Source: Terebella lapidaria
Taxonomy: Eukaryota > Annelida > Polychaeta > Terebellida > Terebellidae
NCBI GenBank assembly: GCA_949152475.1
Contig: OX424562.1
Span: 37,620,157 to 37,684,156, forward strand
Length of the DNA stretch: 64,000 bases
Direction: 5' to 3'
The position numbers were made by a program, and so were the translations under genes. The notes beneath the pieces are model-generated. The model had not been told where the DNA came from. It made no database searches and worked only from the letters and a program-made list of their open reading frames with translations. The first letter of the stretch is position 1. Each line of letters opens with the position of its first letter. Below, piece after piece: positions 1 through 10,700 of this stretch.

Positions 1-208
1 AACATTTTTTTATAAAAACATATTCGTGATTCATTTTATGTGATGATTCATTAACTAAAATCCCTCCAACTGAATTCATTATGACTTCCACACACTTCGT
101 TGAATCCCATTGCGAAGGACCACGCGTGGTCATTAGCGAGTCAGAATACCACACCCACTCAGTTGACGCCACGACGTTTAACCATGTACGTGTCTCCCCC
201 GTGCCCAG

Positions 209-1259
209 GTGAACAATGAACGGCGCCAGTTCCGCAAGCGGACGATGATGAAGAGTGTGATGGCGGACAAGAAGAAGCGAGAGCGGCCCCACCCCCCGCC
301 CCGCACCCAGCGTCAGCCCAGCGAGGACGAGGAACAACAGGACTACGTCAACGTCGCCGCCGAGATCGGGTGTGTACGCGTAGCTCAGTCAAGTAGTGTC
401 GTAGGCTGACGTACACTACTTAGAGATAAATATATAGGTTTCTGCCATGTCAATGGTTCTACTATAACCACATACATTAGAGTACAATAGAATTGAATAC
501 ATTTCCTTCATGTCAATGATTGTACTATTTCCACATACATTACAGTACAATTGAATTGAATAAAATTCCTTCATGTCAAGGGTTGTACTATTACTACATA
601 CATTACAGTACAATTGAATGGAATAGATTTCCTACATGTCAATGATTGTACTATTTCCACATACATTACAGTACAATTGAATGGAATAGATTTCCTACAT
701 GTCAAGGGTTGTACTATTTTCCACATACATTACAGTACAATTAAATTGAATAGATTTTCTTCTCGTCAATGATTGTACTATTTTCCACACACATTACAGT
801 ACGATTGAATAGAATAGATTTCCTCATGTAAAAGGTTGTACTATTACTACATACATTACAGTACAATTGAATGGAATAGATTTCCTACATGTCAATGATT
901 GTACTATTTCCACATACATTACAGTACAATTGAATGGAATAGATTTCCTCATGTAAAAGGTTCTACTATTATTACGGAATACGCTACAGTGCACGTAGTC
1001 GTTCTTATTTTATTTATAAAACATGTTTTAATGTTCCTCAGCAGTAACAGTAATTATATTTATAATAGATTGGAACAATAAGGTCTTTGTTTCAATTATC
1101 AAACTAAATCAAATCAGGCCTTGTGTTTTGGTGGTATTCATGTGCACAATTGTGGTATAATGTTCACAACTTATAAGGAAATAAATCTGTTTATTTCACA
1201 GTGCCAAGGCGGGGGCGGGACACACTAACGCCTCCTACAGTGTTGAGGAACAGGCGTAG
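209..1259 (+). CDS. C-terminal two exons of an unidentified protein (partial gene)
   Basis: Two exons splice in frame: 209-369 after a CCCAG acceptor, and 1202-1259 after a TTTCACAG acceptor, ending in TAG at 1257-1259. The donor at 370 reads GTGTGTACG and the junction is phase 2. They encode about 72 residues. First comes a very basic stretch (RRQFRKRTMM, ADKKKRERP), then a Pro-rich HPPPRTQ, an acidic SEDEEQQ, and two tyrosine sites, DYVNV and SYSVEEQA. YVN fits the YxN core bound by Grb2-type SH2 domains, and a basic start followed by tyrosine motifs would suit the cytoplasmic tail of a membrane receptor. Both points are inference. The rest of the gene lies left of the window. Strong G/C at third codon positions supports coding. 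I do not recognise the family. Confidence 0.55.
427..975. repeat. 63-bp minisatellite, about 8.5 copies
   Basis: A unit of about 63 bp recurs from about 427 to 975 inside the last intron of the left-edge gene. It runs roughly TGTCAATGATTGTACTATT, then CCACATACATTACAGTACAAT, then TGAATGGAATAGATTTCC. Unit starts fall near 447, 510, 573, 636, 699, 763, 827, 890 and 952. Copies differ by scattered substitutions and 1-2 bp indels. There is no coding sense in either strand. Confidence 0.85.
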
Positions 1260-1890
1260 GGCAGCCAATGTCGTCATAACGTCCTCCCAACTCACATCAT
1301 AACGTCTTCCTGACATACATCCCACGGAAAACTTTTGGATGATGTCGATCTGATCCTAACCTCTCCGCTTTTACCATAATATTGCTTATTGTGTGAGAGT
1401 ATTTGAGAAAGTTCATGTGTGTGTAAGATTTCGTTCCTATATCTTCCCATGAATGTGCCATTCAGACGGCTCAATGCCATTGATCATCAAGATGTTAAAA
1501 GTTCATTATATTCTGTTTGTTTCTGTTTGTTTTCTGTTGCAAATATGTTCGTTGACAGAACTTCTGTCCGCAGCACACAACACTTGACACTTGACAATGA
1601 TTGGATGTTTATTGTTTGTATTTTGTGTGATTGTATTTTGTTCACTTAGTGTACCATTGTCCTGTGTTTGTCCTATTTTTATGCTGTTTTCCGACGCATT
1701 TAGAAGTATCCCCTATTGTGTATGCATGTTCACGTGTATTCGAAGACAATCATCGTTCAGTGGAATTATGCTCATAAATCTTTAGAATCATAGGCGAAGG
1801 CATGTCCCTCTCTAGTAGCATGCTTATTATTGTACCGAACATGTTTCATTGGACTCTCATCAGATACATAGAAGTATCAAATTGAAACAC
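1260..1890. other. 3' flank of the left gene, no gene seen
   Basis: Follows the TAG at 1259 and presumably holds the 3' UTR. No convincing AATAAA was found close to the stop; the nearest candidates lie much farther right. The short open frames here lack codon bias and homology. Confidence 0.4.
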
Positions 1891-1893
1891 ATA

Positions 1894-3204
1894 GGCCTGT
1901 ATTCTCAAAGCTCACTCATACTCATCCTCCACTCACACTCAAGTGAGGTATACTCAAGTAGGGCTCAAGGAGCACTTGAGTGTGAGTTTAAGGTCAACCT
2001 CGCTTTTCTGAGGTATTGCTCACACTCAGTTGGATTTAGCCCTTTTGGTATTCACAGAGGTCACTCAAGTGTTACTCACTGGAGGGAAGCTTTAGTGCAG
2101 CAGATATGTTGAATTATTGTGGGTTTGGTGGTAAAAGTGTTAAAATTGGTAGAATTCAGACCGAGTAGATGTATATTGATTTTAGCTATAATACAAAGCC
2201 AGATTGACCGATTCCAAAAACATTACGAAAAATCTAAGATGACCACCGTCGCTCGTGACTAAATATTGAAATGGTCATTATAATTCTAATGTTAAACATT
2301 TAGAGACAAAAGATTCCATTTCTAGGTTTTCTCACCCGAGGAAGCCAACTAGACACCCAGACATCATATACAGTGGTATAGAAGGTGTCGATTTCCAAAA
2401 TGACCCACCAAATTGTTAATTGCAACAGAATATATTCCATGATATTCCCCGAAAATAACATTATATGCAACGATATTAAGCTACATGAATGCAAGATGGC
2501 CGACAAAATAATAGTGTATACCCATTTCCCGGGTCCGAGATGATATGTGTATTGATTTCAAAATTTGTAATCTTTCTTCAAGAATGCTAATTCATTAGGA
2601 ATTACTATCATTAATATCGTGATCATGAACACTAATATTGTAAATTCAAAACTGTGTAAAATACATCATTGTAAATTTTCAAATAAATATGAAGTTGAAA
2701 GGTACCTGTAGCATAAAACGTAGCGCTAACAATAATTTTATGTCTGTATGAATTGGATATGTACACTAAATATGTGGTTCTATAACTGGAGATACTAGTA
2801 TTAATAGCCCCTGGAAGGTGTCCTCTGTCATCTTGTTCCGTATCCGGAACTGCTCGTCGCTGACCTTATCGAAGTCAAAATTAAACTCGTCTCAAGTGAC
2901 CATTATATTATACCATTATACATTTCAATATATGCATATTTTCAAGTCTGGTCGCCTATCGACCATAATTGTACACAAATTACCAAAGTAAGGAAGGCTC
3001 AAGGCAGGTGTACCTTCTCCTCAAGCTTTACTCAAAATCGTGCACTTAATTGAGTATGAGTGACGTCTTTGAATGCTTGGATGGTGAGGTCGACCTGCCA
3101 CTCACTGAGGCCGACCTTACATTCAATGAGGATGGGTGAGACTCAATGAGTGTAAGGTGAGACTCAATGATTGTGAGTGTGAGTGAGCTTTCAGAATACA
3201 GGTC
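1894..3204. mobile_element. Non-autonomous DNA transposon with TGAGTG-rich inverted ends (copy 1)
   Basis: The left end starts GGCCTGTATTCTCAAAGCTC and the right end, reverse-complemented, starts GACCTGTATTCTGAAAGCTC. Both continue into CACTCA/TGAGTG-rich sequence for well over 100 bp. ATA flanks the element on both sides (1891-1893 and 3205-3207), a possible 3-bp target duplication. The centre is AT-rich with no transposase frame. A second member lies at 16455-18501. The superfamily is not certain. Confidence 0.7.
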
Positions 3205-3207
3205 ATA

Positions 3208-4425
3208 GGACCACAACAGATTGCTCAAATATCCATGTTTGTGTGACGTCAGTGTTTTTGTTGGATGTTGTATCCTAATTGGAAAACGAGATATAGAATA
3301 GTGTGAATTGTGTATATTTGAACACACAAATTGTGGTGTAACTATATACTTGAAAATCACTTTGTACTCTTGATAAATATTTAACATGTTAATGTTATTA
3401 CCTGGTAATATAATCTTTATATACATTTATAGTTGCATCATGTTCATAATTAATAGTCGGAGGAAGTGTAAATCATAGTATATACGTGTATGTTTAATCG
3501 ATGAGAATTGCCCTATGATGGAATTCATTTGTATATGGGTTATTTTTATGTCAAATTGTGTATTATATGAATGGGCAAATAATCTTTTTAATACCAATCA
3601 CTACCATATGGATATATAATTATAATAAACAGGTCTCAAAACAGGTAAAATCTCCAAATTAAATACCACTCTAAAGATTCACTCGCATTCTAATATTCTA
3701 GACTAAAATGTTTCAAATAGTCATAATATAAAATGTGAACCATTCGGTGTATATAAATATGTTTGGAAATAAAAATTTCATTACTATAAAATAAAACTTA
3801 CGTCTTGGTTTGGTATTTTTGAGACACAAATATTTATGTTAAAAATATTTTATTAGCATTGAGACTTAACAATAAACAAAACACAAAACAACAACACTGG
3901 CAAGAAGTAAATAGCATGATTTAAAAAACAACTTCAATAAGTAATATATAGCAAATAATCACACAGAACATGATACATTCTGTGTGTGCACGCGTAAACA
4001 AAAATGCATTGTTTCAAAGAAACTGTTTCACAATGTCACTCTCAGAAATGTCCCTTGAAACTACCTTTTGCCGAATCAGAGAAAAAGTGTTCTGTGTATA
4101 GGATAACGAAGGCACAGTACTAGTGATTAACTGATGAAACATATATACATATTGTGTACAAACTTATACTTTCTCATCTTACTTTATATACATAAGTAGT
4201 GTTAGATATATGCACAGAATACAGTCTTCTACACATATACGCATTTCGATTTAATCAGAACAATTGCTGGAAGCTAACACTTCAACTAATTGAGTGTTCG
4301 AAGCTCTGGGGTTCCTACTGGTGGCAAAAGTGATTATTAAACTTTTTGAAACAATAAAATGAGAAAAACAATCTGCAAGGATCAATCTGACTTTTGACAC
4401 ATATCACTCAATGGAATGACTGATT
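3208..4425. other. AT-rich intergenic stretch between convergent genes
   Basis: No gene seen. It lies downstream of the left (+) gene and of the arrestin-domain (-) gene. A TTTATT near 3850 reads AATAAA on the minus strand and an AATAAA lies near 3768 on the plus strand, so either could end a 3' UTR. Both are speculative. Confidence 0.3.
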
Positions 4426-4428
4426 TCC

Positions 4429-4795
4429 CTCAGACTATGCACTCGAAGTTTTCTGGGGGTAGTTTGATAGATGCCTTGACTACAGAGCGGCGCTTGGCCC
4501 CGGGACTAGTCCAGGACGCCCCTCAGACTACGGACTCGAAGTTTCTAGGGGTAATTTGAGAGAAACCTTGGCCACGGAGCGGCGCCTGGCCCCGGGACTA
4601 GTCCAGGACCCCCCTCAGACTACGGACTCGAAGTTTCCAGGGCGTAGTTTGAGAGAAACCTTGACCACGGAGCGGCGCCTGGCCCCGGGACTTGTCCAGG
4701 ACGCCCCTCAGACTACGGACTCGAAGTTTCCAGGGGGTAGTTTTAGAGAAACCTTGGCCACGGAGCGGCGCCTGGCCCCGGGACTACACTCCAGG
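4429..4795. repeat. 93-bp tandem repeat covering the end of the arrestin-domain gene, four copies
   Basis: The landmark GGCCCCGGGAC recurs at 4496, 4588, 4681 and 4774, a spacing of 92-93 bp. The rightmost copy contains the last codons and the TGA of the arrestin-domain gene on the minus strand. The other copies lie downstream of that stop and repeat the same tail sequence (KVSLKL-like codons, then NFESVV and a stop). A 93-bp unit is 31 codons, so copies keep frame. The leftmost copy is the most diverged. Confidence 0.85.
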
Positions 4796-7700
4796 ACGAC
4801 TAGAGTTTTGCGGGGGTTCTCCGTGTTGTAGACCCTGTACTTGGGCAGGAAATGCTCGAGAGACGGCGAGTCTAGCGCCATGCTGTGGCAAGATCGGGTG
4901 TATCCCGCGGACCGGAACCGCCTCAAACTCTTGTGCTTCTTCTTGGAGCGGAACTGTACGCTGTCTGCATGGCGGGGTGACGGATCAATGGTAGGGACAA
5001 AGTGAAGATTACAAATAAAATAAAATAAAATGAACTATATTCAAAGTGACATATTTATTCGAGCTCTCAGATTCGACCTATAATGCAGTGATGTTTACAC
5101 GTGCCTTTGTACTTCCACGACGTCAAGTAACACCCTAGTATCGGCGCCGTTCCTATGACAACGGGCGCCGTGAGGGTCAGGGTCTGTGATTGTGTCAGAT
5201 CCACCGTCACCTACAACAAATGGTATCGTGGTTCTTGTCAACGATACCACACAGCGAACATACTGTTCTTAGTATAATCTGGAATGTTTAGCACTATATG
5301 GAAAACAGCCAATATCTATTTTTACCTAGTAACTTGCAATATATTACTGAATATTGTTATATTCCAGTACATGAGATGAAATATTAATGGGCAGGCAACC
5401 TGTCATAGAACACTGTCACGTTTCATGATTACAACATCGATACTTGCTCCTGATTGACACATTGATTATCGATTACCCTCTGTGGGTGTCATTCACTGCT
5501 TGCGGTTCAACGACACACTAAATCTTAGTGACTCTATATTTACCAGTCAAATAATAATATAAGTTTGTATTATTATTAATTTATCATTATGAATTCAGAA
5601 GCTAGCCAGCTTCAATAGAAATGTTGCAATATGATGAACATTTCGACATTACAATACAATGGCCGGTGCATCCTACCCTACTCCACTGCAGTGCCTATAT
5701 GAGAGTCTGTTATAATTTTTCGCTGCATACACGATACCGACATTTTGTTCTATCACCATAACCTTATGATAGATAGACCCACTGTAATTGAATTTCACTT
5801 AAACTACAATTTTCCGCAAAATGAGAGAATTGCGATTCCAGGCCTAAGTATGCTGAGAGATATTTTAATGTCACATTTCAGATCACATATAGATACACAC
5901 ATGATATATGGTTAGTTGTAATTACGTATTAATGATGAATAATCCTCTTCAATATCATATTATGACAAATCAATCACCGTTCCCACTTTCCACTATATTC
6001 AAATGAATAATCCAGGAAAATGAATCAGTATGGAAATCGACAACAAGTCACACTTGTAACTACATTATGCACCTGTTGACACAACACACGCACCTGTTGA
6101 TGTCACACACGCATCTGCTGACGTCACACACACACACCTGCTGACGTCACACATGCACCTGCTGACATCACGCAAACACCTGCTGACGTCACGCAAACAC
6201 CTGCTGACGTCACACACGCACCTGCTGACGTCACACACGCATCTGCTGACGTCACACACGCACCTGTTGACGTCACACACACACCTGCTGACGTCACACA
6301 CGCACCTGCTGACATCACGCAAACACCTGCTGATGCCACACACGCATCTGCTGACGTCACACGCACACCTGCTGATGTCATACACGCACCTGTTGACGTC
6401 ACGCAAACACCTGCTGACGTCACACACGCATCTGCTGACGTCACACGCACACCTGCTGATGCCACACACGCACCTGCTGACGTCACGCACGCACCTGCTG
6501 ACGTCACACACGCACCTGCTGACGTCACACACGCACCTGCTGACATCACGCAAACACCTGCTGATGCCACACACGCATCTGCTGACGTCACATACGCACC
6601 TGCTGACGTCACGCAAACACCTGTTGACGTCACACACACCTGATGGCACTACACATGCGCCTGCTGATGCCACGCACGCATTTGCTTGCGTCACACACGC
6701 ACCTGTTTATGTCACACACACACACACCTTCTGACGTCACACACACCTGCTGATGTCACACACGTACCCGATGGTGTTATTTGCTTACCTGGAGCTCGTA
6801 CTTGACGTCTATGTACTTGCAGCCCTCGAGCCCGGTGGGGACCAAAGACGGCAACAGAATCCCCCGACTGCACATCCAGCACTGGTGTCGCCCCGGCTTG
6901 ACCTGGTCACCATGGATACGGCAGATGTCCCACGATAGCTTCCGGGTGCGCTGCTCCTCCGAACCGAATATCAAAATCTGGTGGGGAACGCATATAAGGT
7001 CATTTACATGACATAACGATTTCATACCTGCAGGATAACATTATTCAAGCGCCACATTGTCAAATTGTAAACCAATATTTTCAAGTAGCCACGTGTGATA
7101 ACGTACCTGTCTGAGTGTGAGAGTGGTCTGTTTGATCTTACGAGGACACATGTTGTGAATGTCTACACTGGCCTGCATGTACTCCCCGGGGACGTACCCC
7201 GCACGGGGCAGGCGCAGGGAGCAGGAGACCTTACCGGCCTTACACAGCGCCGTGTTCAGGGTCACCTCTTTGTGCTCGTGTACAGGCATCTACGGAAAGG
7301 GTGGAGGTGACCAGCAGGCCGATATACTGTTGTATTACTTTACATAGGGATATTTAGACCAAAGAACTTTCTGATGTAATTTGATGAAATGTAATGCAGT
7401 ATGCGAGTGGAACCGCTTACCAGAAAAAGAATACAATTGTGTTTACGAATATACGCGGGCTCTATTTTACAACCGAGGAGTGCATCTTTTATTGATATAA
7501 ACATTATATTATTTATCTGGATAAGCGTACGTTTTTAATGGTACGGAATTACAGTTATATACAATAAATCCCCAACTTTGAACCCCCACATACATACGTT
7601 CCACGAGTCGTTGGCGTTGAGGTCCATCTGCCGGATGATGGTGAAGAAGACACGGGACGTGAGTGACGTGTGACAGCCGGGCTTGCAGCAGGGGTGGAGC

Positions 7701-10700
7701 AGGGCGCACTGGGCGTAGTAGCGAACCCAACCGAACGGGCCCTCGTACGAACACGGCAGGTCCCCGGGGATCGGCCATTGGAACGGGAAGATGTGCCGGC
7801 CGCGGGGCAGCTCCTCGATGTTAGACCCCACCGAGTTACGCCCTGTTGTATGGATGGGGTAGAAATAAGAATACATCTGGGAGAAGGGAATTGACTTTTA
7901 GCAATGATCCGAGGGATGACTTTCAGTTTCGTTGACAGGATTATTTGTGAATGCACAATATGTAGATCATCCGCGAAGAAATGTGAATGCTATCGGATAT
8001 ATTTCTCACCGAGTACGGAATTTCAGTTATATGCTATCCCATTTAACTGATCCCTTGAGTTCTATTACACTAATGCACCAATTTTCCTAATGTCATTGGT
8101 CTATTCCAACAACGTCATTAAGATGGTTATATTACATTGTATATTAACTGTTGACATTCACGTCTCCCAACTTGTATTAGTTTGTTCCATAGAGTCTAAA
8201 ACATCGACTGCTGGTACTTAACTCACGACTCGGCGTATTACTATGATATAATATAATGAAGTAGGCAATGTCAATATGAGTAGGCAATTGGTCATGTCAT
8301 GTTTGTTTAACCTTACATGATAAACCAGATAGACGTGTCAATCATACTTCCAGGCTCCTCAGTTGTTGGCTGTTATTGTTAATATTAGTATATGTTATAC
8401 ACACAATTGATGGATTATATATGGCATAAAACGTAGGCAGGTGACATTTCGTATATTTCTATAATACTTTGTATCTTTCACTTATATAGTATTTCACTTT
8501 CACTAATAATCCAAGTATATTACACCTCCGTAAGCGATACGTTCTGGAAAATGTCCCCAGGGTGGCTCATATAGACAGGTTTGACTGTGGCTCATATAGA
8601 CAGGTTTGACTGTGGCTGACATAGACAGGTTTGACTGTACATCTATCCACTGAATTTTAGATGCCATAGATACAATTGCACTTACACACAGCTGACTTAC
8701 CATGACCCCAGAGGATAAACGTGTCGTCAAAGTACACCTCCTCGGCATTATGCTGCTCCGGGCTATGGACATGCTTGGCTTTCTTGTCGGTCCAGCTCAC
8801 GAACGAGCCCCCGTACAGCCTCAGCTCCAGGCCTGTAAGTGGGAGTGAGTCCGGGTGAGTGACTTATATATGTAGCCTACGTCGATACACCGGGGTAGGT
8901 AACAGCGTCAAGTTCAGACGCAAAAATAGATGGACGGTCACCAGGGTATTTTTTTTTTTTTTGAAAACGGGACTGGGTTATCTTGGCTAAATATTTGTCG
9001 AAATCGACTTGAAATACCCCATTGGCATAACCTAACGGGATGTTTGTAATGTTTTATAAATAAAATTTCTTAAGACTCATCCCATGGTTATCTCATTCCA
9101 TAAGAACTTCACGTTCATTGATCAATGATGTAACAGTCTGTCAGAAGTACCAGACAGGAAAGGGTCCTGACATTGAACAAGAAATAAATACATGTACACG
9201 TGTAGTGAAATTACGTAATAGGTCTACGGACCCGTTGCGGATCCTCAGAATTTTCAAATTGAAACTTCGGATTAGACCACAACTGGCAGGGTCGTTTGTA
9301 CCGAGGAGTGAACTTTTCCTGCCCCACTTGTGGCAGGCGGCCATGTTGTCTTTCAATGTTTTAACCCCAGTAGCAAACACGGTATATGAGGTTATATTTT
9401 TGACGGGAACATATTTACATGGCTGGAGGGACCATACAAAATTATGTGGGTAATTGATTTGTACGTACCACAGTATTAATTAGTTATGTTTGAAAAGTGG
9501 CGCTCGGATCAAAACATTTCAAACTCTATTTCGACTTCCATATCATCACAGATATTTTATTTCTTGAATTTCTTATTGATTAAGAACCGCTATTATTTTA
9601 CTTACACTTGAATATGAGGGAATACTGCGTATGCTTTTGTACTTACGTGCAAATAGATGCGCAAGTACTCATAAGCATGCTTATCGGTGGCAGATTAGTG
9701 CAAATGGGACGCGAATGCCGATGACAAACAATTTGTAATACTCTCCACTTACAAGTCATCAGTACTAAATAAAATATGAGTTATTATGTCTTACACATCG
9801 CATGCTCATTAACTGCAGTGCCACGAGACAACCGGAAGTATTGATATTACTATGTATGTTTGATAGGAATAACAATATTAATAAGGTGAAGTGAGTACAT
9901 AATTTTACATACCAAGTGACGGTATTTTCTCACGTCATTGAATTGATCTCATTTTAAATATAATTATGTTACATTATTTTATGCTATCTCGTGTAATTTA
10001 ATACTATGTTTTCTGGTATTCTAACTGGGATTTGTTCCTTTGCATTTGTTTAGTTGTTTTGAATTTGTTTACAGTAACACTGTAGTATCATGTCATATGT
10101 GTACTTTTTAATGTAATAAAGCATTCATCCACCTCACGATTTGTTCATTTTTATATGTTGCAGGTCAATCATATTACCATTTAATTGGAATAACGTCGAT
10201 TCCTCATTCCAGAAGTCAACAAATGCTCGCAAACATCAATTTGTACATGTATTGGAATATGTGCATCCCTGCAATATCTTCCCTGCAGTCCGTGCAACTG
10301 TCGCTTGGATGTGTTATCATATTTTATTCAGTATCTAGATGGAAATAGCATTGCGCAGTTTAATATGCAAAATAATTGAAACATTGGTGTCCCAACGTTA
10401 TGCTAACTATAGTAGGGGAGACTGGGGTCAATTGTAACAAATTTTACATTTAAGTTCAGAGGATGGGTGATGTTTCGTAGAACAAGAGCAAACAAAGGTG
10501 AATGAAATGAATGTAAATAACTCATGATAATAAATTTACATTTTTATCTCTAATGTGATTAGTTGGTTTGCGTCTGGTGTTACACAAAAAAGTGTAACGT
10601 GTTACAATTGACCCGGCTGGAAGGGTCAAATGTAACAAGAAGTTGGGTCAAATGTAACAGTCAAAATAAAGGTGTATTTGATGAGAAATAACGCTACTGT

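Noticed and set aside
4556-4994. Plus-strand frames across the 93-bp repeats
   Set aside because: They are the antisense of the arrestin-domain gene's last exon and its tandem copies; no splice or domain support.
5067-5098. Ending the arrestin-domain gene at the TGA at 5067 in exon 6
   Set aside because: A phase-compatible donor at 5098 joins a G/C3-biased downstream exon in frame. An isoform ending here remains possible, as TTTATT at 5053-5058 reads AATAAA on the minus strand.
6065-6734. Overlapping long open frames on both strands (up to about 209 residues)
   Set aside because: They arise because the 21-bp repeat unit is divisible by three and lacks stops. The translations are simple 7-residue repeats in every frame.
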